Source: Symbiodinium sp. CCMP2592 (taxonomy: Eukaryota; Sar; Dinophyceae; Suessiales; Symbiodiniaceae). From it: DNA of 64,000 nucleotides. The notes below the pieces were generated by a model that did no database searches, had not been told where the DNA came from, and saw only the letters and a list, made by a program, of their open reading frames with translations. Shown here in pieces: positions 28,201 to 32,043 of the stretch; positions within the stretch are counted from its first letter, which is position 1, and each line of letters opens with the position of its first letter. The stretch spans positions 45,978-109,977 of the forward strand of contig CAJNDT010000953.1 in NCBI GenBank assembly GCA_905221615.1, given 5' to 3'. Both the position numbers and the translations under genes were made by a program.

Positions 28201-30543
28201 CCCCTTGTGTGGCCCTAATAATCTCATAAGCCTTGTCCCTGCTGCTACTAATTCTTGCTGGGAACTGCTGCTGCAAATGCACCTGCAGCCAGGGCTAATG
28301 CACGCCATGTGCTTTCGATACTACTACGCCTCGAGCTCCCAACTCTCTGCAAACGGCGCTGCACACAGCCCGCTGCCCACACTCCCTCGCTGCCCCCACT
28401 CCCTGCCTGCAGGGCTTCGAAGACGTCATCGCCGGAGCCTGGGCGGAGGGCTGGGCTCCGGGCGCTGCTCTGCGGTCGGTCAGCTGTCCCTCTCTTACTC
28501 TTGGCACGTTGCAAGAAACTCAGACTGAACTTGCAGGAACCACCCTGGAGCCTCCGCGCTGCACGGTCCATTGCCAGGTGCCGGTGCTGTCGAAGCTCAT
28601 GAGCAAAGCATCGGATGAACCGGCATTGGTGTAGCCATCCAGTGAGGACGATGTGTAGCCCGCGGCGATGAGGTTGCCGTTCGGGTGGACCTGCAGCGGG
28701 GAGCCAGTGCAGCCTCTTCTTGACCCAGGGTTCACGAAACCCCATCACCTGTTCTTGCCTGCTTTGGGTATGCACGAACGAGGTGGGAGCCTATAGTAGC
28801 CTCGCATGGCCTTGGCCCATGAACCCCAGAGATCGTTTCCGGATCGCGCTTTTTGGCACATATCCAACGGTCAAAACCCTCCCGGAATTGCTGGCCGTAG
28901 AGATCCTCAAAGCATCCGCCTCTCATCCTCGAGCTCTCGGAAGGCTGGGGGTTCCTCATCCCGGCAGATAGAGGCCTTGGGCGGTCTTTGCTGTAGGCCT
29001 CCTCGTCTTTTGCGATGCTGTGCATGTGCTTCATATCCAGAAGGAGCCAATTTAAATTTTGCATCTGCTGCCACTCAGCCCTGGCCCTATCTCTGCTGTG
29101 CCTCCAGCTCCTGGCCAATTTTGATAGTTTTTGGCCTTTCATTTGCGCGAGCCGGAGATTTGTAAAGGCCCCTGGAAGCCTTGCCCCTGCTGCTACTAAT
29201 TCTTGCTGGGAACTGCTGCTGCAAATGCACCTGCAGCCAGGGCTAATGCACGCCATGTGCTTGCGATACTACTACGCCTCGAGCTCCCAACTCTCTGCAA
29301 ACGGCGCTGCACACAGCCCGCTGCCCACACTCCCTCGCTGCCCCCACTCCCTGCCTGCAGGGCTTCGAAGACGTCATCGCCGGAGCCTGGGCGGAGGGCT
29401 GGGCTCCGGGCGCTGCTCTGCGGTCTGCTGTCCCTCTCTTACTCTTGGCACGTTGCAAGAAACTCAGACAAAACTTGCAGGAACCACCCTGGAGCCTCCG
29501 CGCTGCACGGTCCATTGCCAGGTGCCGGTGCTGTCGACGCTCATGAGCAAAGTATCGGATGAACCGGCATTGGTGTAGCCATCCAACGACGAAGATGTGA
29601 AGCCCGCGGCGATGAGGTTGCCGTTCGGGTGGACCTGCAGCGGGGAGCCAGTGCAGCCTCTTCTTGACCCAGGGTTCACGAAACCCCATCACCTGTTCTT
29701 GCCTGCTTTGGGTATGCACGAACGAGGTGGGAGCCTATAGTAGCCTCGCATGGCCTTGGCCCATGAACCCCAGAGATCGTTTCCGGATCGCGCGTTTTGG
29801 CACAGATCCAACGGTCAAAACCCTCCCGGAATTGCTGGCCGTAGAGATCCTCAAAGCATCCGCCTCTCATCCTCGAGCTCTCGGAAGGCTGGGGGTTCCT
29901 CATCCCGGCAGATAGAGGCCTTCGGCGGTCTTTGCTGTAGGCCTCCTCGTCTTTTGCGATGCTGTGCATGTGCTTCATATCCAGAAGGAGCCAATTTAAA
30001 TTTTGCATCTGCTGCCACTCAGCCCTGGCCCTATCTCTGCTGTGCCTCCAGCTCCTGGCCAATTTTGATAGTTTTTGGCCTTTCATTTGCGCGAGCCGGA
30101 GATTTGTAAAGGCCCCTGGAAGCCTTGTCCCTGCTGCTACTAATTCTTGCTGGGAACTGCTGCTGCAAATGCACGCCATGCGCTTGCGATAATATTACGC
30201 CTCGAGCTCCGAACTCTCTGCAAACGGCGCTGCACGGCCGGCTGCCCCTGCTCCCTCGCTCCCCCCGCTCCCTGCCTGCAGGGCACGGAAGCGATCCATG
30301 TCGGAGCCTGGGCGGAGGGCTGGGCTCCGGGCGATGCTCTGCGGTCGGTCAGCTGTCCCTCTCTTGGAACGTTGCAAGAATTCAGACTAAACTGACCCTT
30401 GAGCCTCCGCGCTACACGGTCCATTGCCAGGCGCCGGTGCTGTCGAAGCTCATGAGCAAAGCATCGGTTAAACCGTCATTGGTGTAGCCATCCAGCGAGG
30501 AATAGGTGGAGCCCGCGGCGATGAGGTTGCCGTTCGGGTGGAC
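1057..30543 (-). CDS. SBBP-type beta-propeller multi-exon gene or array (13 blade exons)
   Basis: Thirteen minus-strand segments encode a recurring blade with a core like NGNLIAAG-T-SSLDGYTNAG, then an Asp-bearing strand, then STGAWQWTVQRGGSR. This matches the SBBP beta-propeller repeat. Ten blades are exactly 147 nt and one is 156 nt. All are free of stops and bounded by CTGCAG| upstream and AGG|GT downstream. Sequence upstream of the CTGCAG differs between units (three versions), which supports a splice acceptor there. As phase-0 exons of a whole number of codons they could be joined in any number without breaking frame. The inter-blade DNA is also conserved, so whole exon-plus-intron units were duplicated. 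Five mobile or foreign segments sit in the inter-blade DNA and none cuts a full blade. No start codon, signal peptide or terminal exon was identified. The array could instead be a decaying satellite-like family. Function is unknown; such propellers are usually binding scaffolds. Confidence 0.6.
1159..1622 (-). repeat. Inter-blade repeat DNA, cut at about 1622
   Basis: This is typical inter-blade unit sequence, with the landmarks CCTTCCACCTGGAACCTGC, CCCAGAGATCATTTCCGGAT and a CGATT-TGACAG stretch. The similarity to other units stops at about 1622 and resumes near 8728, so the block between is an insertion into one unit. Confidence 0.7.
1908..2720 (-). pseudogene. Unknown protein C-terminal part with Gly/Lys-rich tract
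   Basis: Reading from about 2720 down, the minus strand encodes a Pro/Gln-rich stretch, then a low-complexity GGK/SKGKGTGK tract, then a stop. In the same frame this continues as SDSESEPLVYGPAPRYMDEVPRS and a 150-residue segment rich in aromatic and basic residues. Gly-Lys-rich linkers like this are common in dinoflagellate retroelement polyproteins. No domain was recognised. It is the most downstream coding piece of the 1.6-8.7 kb insertion. Function is unknown. Confidence 0.35.
3028..3471 (-). pseudogene. Possible endonuclease/exonuclease/phosphatase-like piece
   Basis: This open segment of 147 codons contains the run LIGGDPNMALYRATGRKQ followed by DIRGGMYQSLLDYFLAAW. The GGD-x-N pattern resembles the GDFN motif of the endonuclease/exonuclease/phosphatase fold, where the Asp and Asn take part in catalysis. 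The other family motifs (the QE and SDH boxes) were not found, so the assignment is weak. A Gly-Lys-rich linker precedes it upstream in another frame. The downstream segment (3248-2844) continues in a third frame, so the gene is broken or contains small introns. Confidence 0.3.
3374..4140 (-). pseudogene. Unknown coding pieces with Lys-Gly linker
   Basis: Two overlapping open stretches (4140-3715 and 3718-3374) lie between the acidic segment and the GGDPN segment. The first has PFNPQTYINRGRDAKGVHFS and reads like a folded domain. The second is basic, with KAGPKARKRDNRRG and a YDKGKGKGKSKN tail, and looks like a nucleic-acid-binding linker. Frames differ, so the order is inferred from the gene direction. 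No family was recognised. Confidence 0.3.
4293..4720 (-). pseudogene. Zinc-ribbon-like and acidic coding pieces
   Basis: The upper part (4720-4520) includes CPACYNVVAARTARCTTC, two CxxC pairs in zinc-ribbon spacing. The lower part (4553-4293) is acidic, with IDDDGQEVAETATIAEPEMDE, and probably disordered. They are in different frames but adjoin, so they may be one protein split by a shift or small intron. They follow directly after the Tpt1/KptA-like segment. Confidence 0.35.
4831..6287 (-). pseudogene. RNA 2'-phosphotransferase (Tpt1/KptA)-like domain, split over three frames
   Basis: Tpt1/KptA enzymes move the 2'-phosphate left by tRNA ligation onto NAD. Three pieces in order on the minus strand resemble such a domain. 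6287-6036 holds PIDDLIKMEVLWTHNCRGI and a Lys/Arg-rich helix. 5693-5247 has GGAYHETTCRNMASIVRKGL, like the HGT-x-IxxxGL core. 5376-4831 has RVHSYFGIFPPLDQRN and PLAVLYVPSADLVRQGG, like the conserved strand that follows. A degenerate spliced-leader sequence lies between pieces one and two (5971-5991). Frame changes mean this copy is probably dead. Divergent Tpt1-like domains inside dinoflagellate repeats are my inference; an ADP-ribosyltransferase-fold relative is the main alternative. Confidence 0.4.
5971..5991 (-). other. Degenerate dinoflagellate spliced-leader (DinoSL) relic
   Basis: On the minus strand this 21-mer matches the 22-nt DinoSL at all but three bases. The shared core is GCCATTTTGGC, preceded by CCGT and ending in AAG. 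Genomic SL relics are known in dinoflagellates as traces of trans-spliced mRNAs copied back into DNA. Confidence 0.5.
6690..7118 (-). pseudogene. Unknown helical coding pieces
   Basis: Two overlapping frames give helix-rich peptides, including VRAQQLACFVETAIAQVN and LRKLKERAQNPWTLMMQKVQLL, followed by a basic SSGRRPKAKARPRRGG tract. They sit between the Lys/Ala-rich linker and the KptA-like pieces of the 1.6-8.7 kb insertion. A one-base shift near 7030 would join them. No family was recognised. Confidence 0.3.
7286..7770 (-). pseudogene. Lys/Ala/Pro-rich linker with acidic tail
   Basis: The reading continues from the gag-like piece after a shift near 7770. It encodes a low-complexity PEAKASPKADPSAAAKK tract, a WNPVAP segment, and a Ser/Asp-rich stretch. 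It is probably a disordered spacer. The frame change and lack of domain motifs give it little functional weight. Confidence 0.3.
7743..8198 (-). pseudogene. Gag-like helical segment
   Basis: This open segment of 151 codons has charged helices, including ALRDSLYLQIKDSQAMKWEL and SYSNLLRIIDRAIMRRREQ. It resembles the capsid-like regions before protease or polymerase parts in dinoflagellate retroelements. It is the most upstream coding piece recognised in the 1.6-8.7 kb insertion. The first codon is an in-frame ATG (MLHGAAAG), but the true start may be further upstream. No zinc knuckle is present. Assignment rests on general pattern only. Confidence 0.35.
8729..8972 (-). repeat. Inter-blade repeat DNA resumes
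   Basis: Unit landmarks GATCCGGAGATTTGTAAAGG and a CTCC-AACTTTCTGCAAACG-CGCTGC segment reappear here and lead to the next blade exon. Confidence 0.7.
8973..9128 (-). CDS. SBBP blade exon 2 (52 codons)
   Basis: The blade VDLNGNLIAAGHT to WTLQRGGSR has a 3-codon insertion after TNAGS, making it 156 nt and still in frame. Its boundaries are CTGCAG| and AGG|GTGGTT. The Ngaro-like element begins 84 bases further along the plus strand. Confidence 0.6.
9213..9479 (-). repeat. Split direct repeat B2 (267 bp)
   Basis: This is the terminal copy of the 267-bp repeat. It starts at ACTTATTTCC and ends at GAACTTCCCC, and appears near-identical to 9714-9980 by eye. It forms the 3' end of the element. Confidence 0.85.
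9496..9713 (-). repeat. Split direct repeat A2 (about 218 bp)
   Basis: This repeat runs from ACAAAAATTTGC to GATGTGGTC and matches 19132-19350. It abuts the B1 repeat directly at 9713/9714. Confidence 0.85.
9714..9980 (-). repeat. Split direct repeat B1 (267 bp)
   Basis: This is the internal copy of the 267-bp repeat. It lies 14 bases beyond the stop codon of the pol ORF (9997-9995) in transcription order. Confidence 0.85.
9995..14074 (-). CDS. Pol polyprotein: 2OG-Fe(II) oxygenase-like, C5-methyltransferase-like, RT, RNase H
   Basis: The frame is open from just after the Gag stop to 9995, about 1,359 codons. The first in-frame ATG comes some 270 codons past the GTG at 13990, well inside conserved sequence, so expression as a Gag fusion is likely. 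Numbered from that GTG: residues about 60-190 resemble a 2OG-Fe(II) dioxygenase, with H111-S-D113, GQVWVEG, then H172-ITCPWTGD-R181. Residues about 295-490 look like a C5 cytosine methyltransferase, with VVEIFAGTARL (motif I), APPC366GTAS (catalytic Cys) and VENP (motif VI). RT covers about 880-1090 with TIDLVSAYKFYPV, LPFGATGSVAG and catalytic YFDD near 10975. RNase H covers about 1165-1310 with FTDGS, YEVELYAV, YLDNEAA and NPADPPSR. The extra N-terminal enzymes are unusual. They could make or oxidise 5-methylcytosine on element DNA, but this is inference. Confidence 0.75.
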   Translation of the reverse strand, partial: LVVAAPGQVEAGRITGQNDDGLGYTFSPVPVTAQDLSSADWLAAQCLNLGFASFAQLRELSARLPADSVGAPSGQPVAPEDPKSFTSGAYVHHDKNGLRSNCFAFPFSTQLLARILSAEFPDACFSSVGLFFNLKAPLHSDRNNDHRHANLLLPASHFSDGQVWVEGRGQHPCPDLSAKRLGYLLDVAAGPQRLPSERLHITCPWTGDRLLVVGFCVRDTQRLCERDCHWLRDSGFPLPGPPQDHAAAPRQVTSTTSSPSLSTSTTPPPQASASIAKRRRVAYRPALPVHSTATSSNSMTPTTQDDQHADALADKIFPNNLAPLVVEIFAGTARLSTVAGRMGFRTLAVDRSSQRTNFSIQRLDLTLEEDLQTLLDIINLEADNIAWIHLAPPCGTASAARSRPLHKAEHYGCPVPQPLRSVTEPQGLSTLTGADRDRVLAANKLYRAVGCIVDLALQLDLFATVENPLNSLAWLCDGLDHLCRREDGYQLIFDACMHGGDRDKTTLFWCSDPRFQSLALRCSRDHKHASWKPRFVDGHWQFPTAAEAAYPWLLCERMLYILAERFPALASTSQQPRACEQVALQRQPKYARPLVSCYQSHDCWAVPVRSADAAAPLLKCYPKGARVTQRKLVPWGAVRVCAASKYPGFDRHSSAELLGGTAKVYQPDTSDFSLLASEDKNDVYEVVGMVCDDNPCATQAEILTIGIPREPEDFVKAAVHAGHPRNAILVNRQGPAKEIAANVVMPAEERKKRADEARDAWKKISKESAETNDALMKRKPEYLAKALAGKNVIAWQRILERNGFPDQKLWADLRDGFRLTGWMRETGIFKPRVKAPESSLESLLAQSSYRSPMTMSRITNTKPDETSRKAWAETQEEERKGWIFEDTAPDFNNIILAHRFGLEQKNKVRVIDNGKDCGLNMACGLPEKFTLHGVDVLAAVFLELLNMPRDRLFKLVGKTIDLVSAYKFYPVHPLDRQHLRIGVFDTDSKRARIYGTNVLPFGATGSVAGFLRVSAAVWHTGVRDMGLGWCAYFDDFPLLSCDGMEEQIEEFADEVFEALGIQYAKEGKKATKFDAVFNALGLAFDLSGFESGVISITHTSDRKKELNDALANILQTGRLSPKEAEVLRGRMHWYSSYLFGRAPCEAMHQLSLRARGIDGSSELNADLEWAVRTLLQHVSTSRPLELRQTSGRELFIFTDGSYEPGAGVVAGIGGIIYDASGVPLAFFSSEIPKSDLEVLEAESEHPIYEVELYAVLVAFMLWAEVLRDTFSTFYLDNEAAQSALIAGRSGTRNGRRLLQQVLSLEHDNMARPWFGRVPTHSNPADPPSRQIVDHLIRQGARQDDVDLGCLLLERPPNTG
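14066..14080 (-). promoter_or_regulatory. Candidate stop-codon readthrough signal UGA-CUAG
   Basis: Gag ends in GAG TGA CTA G and the frame stays open into Pol. UGA followed by CUAG is a known efficient readthrough context. The absence of a usable ATG for the first 270 or so Pol codons supports a Gag-Pol fusion made this way. Confidence 0.65.
14075..15397 (-). CDS. Gag-like protein with CCHC zinc knuckle
   Basis: The frame is open from a TTG at 15550, but the first ATG is at 15397 (MEASPLECF), giving 440 codons. The N-terminal two thirds is helical (for example LLKRLIFESCTFVIAQLRQ and LMSWQQHERWVHCLLHAL). The C-terminus has two Cys/His clusters: CWDHNCGGC, then CAFCRRAGHSFRNC, a CX2CX4HX4C retroviral-type knuckle, followed by a basic GTGKGKTKE tail. 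This fits a nucleocapsid that packages the element RNA. The start is 68 bases after the recombinase stop; Pol follows in the same frame after one UGA. No protease motif was recognised between Gag and Pol, which is normal for YR retrotransposons. Confidence 0.7.
   Translation of the reverse strand: MEASPLECFVTQTQGIMSLVDSEAAFTQRCQEVNAGTIHTALRDNGVTTFASLAYACGTPQDRPTQTELDAFSTRILGAAPRLGDVSLLKRLIFESCTFVIAQLRQNVQGDASETPKKLPLAEKAARAADQKRRLAGVHIERDSVPSYALVDLCFHMIEVGVTWISPGRCTSRESEIQLSTRDQTKVFKLEDNSLKVGNEGPDDVACFDSPIRLQWCLQRRGLALDQARLMSWQQHERWVHCLLHALTRECPSGFHKPDMNRIVQADREAWLILASEVPSLKVTAAGEFPLGVALEALRTDPRITMYLMPTWGRQPDVKMPLDVPSPPKDGEGLSRSAKRRRRLKAAAARTATPSGKPTSTPNGARAMPAELKGTHQKTEGGKLICWDHNCGGCKLKTEGDPPACQHGVHVCAFCRRAGHSFRNCRARTWKGTGKGKTKE
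15465..17504 (-). CDS. Tyrosine recombinase of the Ngaro-like element
   Basis: Tyrosine recombinases of this class insert the circular DNA intermediate without target duplication. The first ATG is at 17504 (MSHFDFKNLL), giving 679 codons; upstream in frame lies a TAG. Using that numbering, the catalytic core is at about 250-450. The first Arg box is YMRSRWGDF (R284/R286). The second box is H401-LMKR, where Lys sits at the usual Arg position of HxxR and Arg follows. GGH427 and the nucleophile candidate Y437 (MADTYGDD) come next. The N-terminal 240 residues fit a SAM-like core-binding domain, and an acidic Ser-rich tail follows. It lies upstream of Gag, whereas Ngaro elements usually place it after RT. 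It is intact. Confidence 0.75.
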   Translation of the reverse strand: MSHFDFKNLLASAVDSCSEATPRDKLLPWESGVFKQIFEGEDPLSWKDRFDLPDPPGWDHGDEETLLPAEKKRKVLDADFSQGICFTVVRKTEGLSWEDQRQQDSDKAIARWIFIIVKWSETCPDLLVCQSLDECTEKDQRINVVQDWLHPKAPSTLLKRANSIMGYHKVVGWGDGTFPYREQDVYRYMSDAKAGGAKPSQLKALREAIIFVRHVFMVPQLDRVIESRRCLGASQRGTVKRGKKRAHPFSILELKKLHHLLADRDVPAWDRTFAGAVLCCTYMRSRWGDFQHSVSFDIETNSQGDIIFLVYTVEVYKTVNSKYFDGEPVRFIAPGVGILSDNWLHLWKQARAEVGLFTFLPPLPTPNAAGEAMGCSVSSKEITAWIQKVLGRDNSKITTGHLMKRTFLTMAAKRGVEHLDRLTMGGHANSAKMADTYGDDELARPLRLLLALLEEIREGVFDPDAGRAGYIFGAGLRERRLTADRMEVRDPPAAGAFAADAESEATDGNCPAHQSGNSKDSLTEQDAASWDLPLPEPLTDDDWRDLGISPPSPEHAAANEEPEAPDIGDSPVHPWDNLIEEPNGNASGTDSSSSSCSDESSSSSSRISHEPERKVGVPKPALGTSFLQHKRTRLLHMISDQNRKVLLCGRMVGDTYKPPIKIRFDSSVCRNCKKFAADL
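17574..18062 (-). CDS. Small Cys-rich ORF of unknown role
   Basis: An ATG at 18062 opens 162 codons starting MTIFLLLARLPRC, with 10 or more Cys residues and a WWWHADLRWHL segment. A TAG follows, and the recombinase frame continues from it in the same phase, so the ORF might be an N-terminal part of a longer reading. The composition looks unstructured and no motif was recognised. It may be chance coding in a GC-rich leader. Confidence 0.3.
   Translation of the reverse strand: MTIFLLLARLPRCIPNRCSCGGYLHGNMDCSRNSFVLGHFGVLKLVNQCSFPGSVPCCTSHNLRHALGLPFVLGLSLRMSNSPRGDTTAVLDDIEPSLQGLLSIPAAVASVGDCLGAVDRHSLELICWWWHADLRWHLREWSPVDSAVASQASATQSPRPAG
18285..18932 (-). CDS. Accessory ORF of the Ngaro-like element, unknown
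   Basis: A true ATG at 18932 opens 215 codons, the first ORF after the A1 repeat. The N-terminal half is Ser/Asp/Ala-rich. The C-terminal half has likely helices (WQVEEIEMRLRSC, IEDAMADNMSRALRLLRAG) and ends in a basic RRVAASRRRR tail suited to binding nucleic acid. No known domain was seen. Its place at the 5' end of the element suggests an accessory or coat role, but this is only positional. Confidence 0.5.
   Translation of the reverse strand: MSDPARATAENSLAGELAGPGTVRSFASPVSGFISDVFPTRATTRSHVSSDSDCDIHRLVDRFPAAGSALDYVDESADGRSVTGEAAGDSLDPGNDAALWARLQRLEERRPFLWSSAFEQQGWIRVVRDGVEESVVSWSGRDTMTALTNAAAQTCGSPFDAWQVEEIEMRLRSCGTRASFESTIEDAMADNMSRALRLLRAGRFGRRVAASRRRR
18933..19131 (-). other. 5' leader of the Ngaro-like element
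   Basis: This is GC-rich DNA between the A1 repeat and the first ATG. No gene or promoter motif was recognised. It should hold the element's transcription start. Confidence 0.4.
19132..19350 (-). repeat. Split direct repeat A1 (about 219 bp)
   Basis: This matches 9496-9713 and forms the 5' end of the element. Plus-strand flank CATCCCGC follows directly, as in uninterrupted units. Confidence 0.85.
19699..19845 (-). CDS. SBBP blade exon 3
   Basis: 147 nt, VDWNGNLIVAGDT to WTVQRGGSR. The segment DVLLVSF replaces the more common DAFLMSF. Preceded by a TGSPLQ-type upstream sequence. Confidence 0.6.
20642..20788 (-). CDS. SBBP blade exon 4
   Basis: 147 nt, VHPNGNLIVAGST to WTVQRGGSR, with GGRDAFIMSF. 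The upstream sequence is of the RDAGFPLQ type, unlike exon 3. The change at the CTGCAG supports a splice acceptor. Confidence 0.6.
21604..21750 (-). CDS. SBBP blade exon 5
   Basis: 147 nt, VDWNGNLIAAGHT to WTVQRGGSR. The donor side reads AGG|GTCCCT and the upstream sequence is of the RDAGFPLQ type. Confidence 0.6.
22566..22712 (-). CDS. SBBP blade exon 6
   Basis: 147 nt, VHPNGNLIVAGST to RGGSR, donor AGG|GTGGTG-like. It has a third type of upstream sequence (EEAALQ), shared with exon 7. Confidence 0.6.
23061..23207 (-). CDS. SBBP blade exon 7
   Basis: 147 nt, VHPNGNLIVAGFT to RGGSR. It lies only about 350 bases from exon 6, so the unit between them is shortened. Confidence 0.6.
23511..23552 (-). 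pseudogene. Truncated SBBP blade (last 14 codons)
   Basis: Only the end of a blade (WQWTAQRGGSR-like) remains before the sequence switches to the duplicated block at about 23555-23566. This marks a breakpoint of the segmental duplication. Confidence 0.6.
24080..24104 (+). repeat. (CTG)n microsatellite
   Basis: About eight CTG/TGC units. Copy 1 of the duplication has fewer units at the matching place, which shows recent slippage. Confidence 0.9.
24258..24283 (+). repeat. (CA)n microsatellite
   Basis: A run of CA units that copy 1 of the duplication has as a short ACACGCGCGCACC stretch. Confidence 0.9.
24647..24748 (-). CDS. SBBP blade exon 8 (shortened)
   Basis: 34 codons, VDPNNNLIAAGFT to LMSFE. 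It then diverges into sequence shared with exon 1. The GAG|GCCTGTG junction could be a GC donor or simply the end of homology. Confidence 0.5.
25441..25587 (-). CDS. SBBP blade exon 9
   Basis: 147 nt, VDWNGHLIAAGYT to WTVQRGGSR, with SLDGNTNAG and a Cys in LMSCDSTG. Confidence 0.6.
26268..26733. mobile_element. Unclassified 0.47 kb insertion in one array unit
   Basis: Unit sequence is continuous up to GGGCGCTGCTC and resumes at TCGGTCAGCTG. Sister units have only a few bases (TGCGG) between these points. TCGG occurs at both edges and may be a 4-base target duplication. The insert is GC-rich with no terminal inverted repeat seen. On the minus strand it reads as a Pro/Ala-rich peptide (ARPARQKCLEGQRVAGPKDL). 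It may be a fragment of another gene or element. Confidence 0.5.
26800..26946 (-). CDS. SBBP blade exon 10
   Basis: 147 nt, VHPNGNLIAAGYT to RGGSR, with SLDGSTNAG and FDGTGTW as small changes. Flanked upstream by a GCAGSPLQ-type sequence. Confidence 0.6.
27425..28230. mobile_element. AT-rich terminal-inverted-repeat element (MITE-like), about 806 bp
   Basis: The element interrupts a unit between GGAAGCCTTGT and CCTTGTCCCTGC. Sister units (29180, 30121) show the empty site. Its ends are perfect 16-bp inverted repeats: CTTATGAGATTATTAG at 27425-27440 and its complement at 28215-28230. CCTTGT flanks both sides (27419-27424, 28231-28236), a 6-base target duplication. Because the right end is AAG, a 13-bp inverted repeat with a 9-base duplication is equally possible. 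The inside holds TTTTTTGCATAT-like runs and tandem blocks and no long conserved ORF, so it is non-autonomous. The transposase family is not known. Confidence 0.8.
27691..28120. repeat. Nested tandem repeats inside the TIR element
   Basis: A block of about 87 bases (GGCACGCCAAAAATACGC ... CCAGCCGGTGGGCCC) occurs twice, at about 27691 and 27779, with a third partial copy in which the CACAGTGTG palindrome is kept. A second pair, starting TTTAAACACCCAAAATTACA, occurs at about 27970 and 28060. Many CACACTGTGTTTTGCATAT-type inverted motifs could fold into hairpins. Confidence 0.75.
28544..28690 (-). CDS. SBBP blade exon 11
   Basis: 147 nt, VHPNGNLIAAGYT to RGGSR with SSDALLMSF. It is very like exons 10 and 12. 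Confidence 0.6.
29488..29634 (-). CDS. SBBP blade exon 12
   Basis: 147 nt, VHPNGNLIAAGFT to RGGSR, with SDTLLMSVDSTG. Its whole unit is nearly the same as that of exon 11. Confidence 0.6.
30397..30543 (-). CDS. SBBP blade exon 13 (most upstream seen)
   Basis: 147 nt, VHPNGNLIAAGST to a final S-R, with TNDGLTDALLMSF. The donor is AAGG|GTCAGT, so the GT is kept although the bases before it changed. The unit upstream is cut by the Copia element at 30792. Confidence 0.6.
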
Positions 30544-30791
30544 CTGCAGCGGGAAGCCGGCATCGCGCCTCTGGCCTCTGGGTATGCGCGAACGAGGCGG
30601 GAACCTACAGAAGCCAGAACCCTCCCGGGATTGCTGGGCATAAAAAGATCCTAAAAGCATCCATGCGATGCTGTGCATGTGTTTCATATCCAGAAGGCGC
30701 CAATTCTGCTGCCGATACAGCTACTGCTTGCTGGGACCTGCTGCTGCAAATGCACCTGCAAGCCCTGGCTACAATGATCGCTATGCGCTTG

Positions 30792-31001
30792 TGCGGAAAG
30801 CACTGGCAGCGTATGGGCTTTTTTGGTCGCTAGCATGCAACGTGTAGTCTGTGAAACTTCTGCCTGCTTGCATCCTGCGGTTGTGCTTTAAGCAGACCGG
30901 AACATGCTCGTGGCGGGCAACATGTCTCTGCGCACAATTGCTTTCGGGCCAGCTTGAGAAGTCGGCCGGCACGCAGATAAAAGGACTGAGGCTGTACTGC
31001 A
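30792..31001 (-). repeat. 3' LTR of the Copia element
   Basis: About 210 bp, sharing long runs such as AGCAGACCGGAACATGCTCG with the 5' LTR. It has about 27 more bases than the 5' LTR near 30822-30850 and a 5-base difference at its start. Confidence 0.8.
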
Positions 31002-32040
31002 CTCTGGAGAATCTCACTCCCTCTTTATAGTCCGCCTCAGGACCAGAGTCGTTCAGCAGGTTCTCGGCTTCGGCAGCAGCTTCTTGTCGTCGCTGTCGCC
31101 GTTGGTCAGCCTGAGCCTCGCCGTCCTTGTCCTTTGCCACCTTTCGCCTTTGGCGTTCCGCCTGCTTGCGCTCCTTCAGCTTCTGGTTCTCACGGGTCTG
31201 GACCAGAGTGGTCATGCCCGTCCGAAGGAATTCCCGCAGGGTGTCCTTCTCGGCGTTGTGCTTGGTGAGCACGTTGGACACGTTCTGTAGGCCATCAATC
31301 CAGCGCACGTGTGCGCCAGGCTTGCGCACCGTCTCTCGAAGGAGGGCTCCTTCGATCGCCATCCTCTTGTCGCTGCTGGTGCTCGTTGATTCTTTAGCCA
31401 GGTAGTCGAAAACGGAGCGGGCATCGGTGACATACACCCTCTGCCGCTTCTCGATGACGCTCGGCCACCCTTTCAAATCCACTTGCCACGTCAGGGCTTC
31501 TTCCAGCAGCACAATGGCCCAATCACCAGCTTCAATGGCCTCGGCCAAATGGCTGGCCTCAGCCGCCAGCGTGTTTCGGCAGACCCGTTTGGTCTGTGAA
31601 GAGTGGTAGGCCAATATGTTGGCCCGCGCCGTCTTGCCCTCCAAGATCTCAGGGTTCGCCGCCAGGATGAAATAGCCACCGACGCTGCGGTAACGCGTTT
31701 CCTCCTTGTAGGCGGGGGTCCCGTTGGCGTGGCCACTGTCCGCCAAGTGCACGATCACACAGTTGCGCAGGTCCACATCAGCCCAATAGCGTTGCCGGAA
31801 GTCGGCACCACGCCTGGCTTGCCCCACATACTGTTTCAAACGCACCAGGTCCGCCACACAAGGGTCACCTTTGCACCTTTGGATCACCCCGTTCTCATAT
31901 GCTAGATCGCAACGAAGTTGTCTTGTGATCCAGCCCAGCTCGCCCGAGACGCTCTGGAAGGTCTCCAGCTCTTGTGGCGTGAGGCCGTCGGTGAGCTGGC
32001 GCCGCCGTTCCTGTCCTATGGACACCGTCTTCATACTCAA
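31002..32040 (-). pseudogene. Copia RNase H region and C-terminal tail
   Basis: The segment starts MSMKTVSIGQERRRQL and carries RNase H landmarks of Copia pol: SGELGWITRQLRCDLAY, HLADSGHANG, NTLAAEASHLAEAIE (Glu), VTDARSVFDYL (Asp) and VRWIDGLQNVSNVLTK. A long Lys/Arg/Gln-rich coiled-coil-like tail (LKERKQAERQRRK) follows. The frame itself is intact across this stretch and runs into the LTR. The upstream RT piece is in the same phase, separated by a stop just before 32040. In a live element this would digest template RNA during reverse transcription. Confidence 0.7.
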
Positions 32041-32043
32041 GTC

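Larger units (their letters stand above)
19351..30791 (-). repeat. SBBP exon-plus-intron tandem array
   Basis: Successive units of about 0.9-1.5 kb share these landmarks: CCTTCCACCTGGAACCTGC, CCCAGAGATC-TTTC-GGAT, a CTCGAGCTCC-AACTCTCTG box, GGAGCCTGGGCGGAG, and the blade segment. CTCGAGCTCC boxes fall near 19551, 20471, 21410 (changed to CCCGCTCC), 22374, 22876, 23338, 25235, 26128, 28327, 29277 and 30201. Units near 28.3-30.2 kb are the most alike, so the right end is youngest or most homogenised. Confidence 0.8.
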
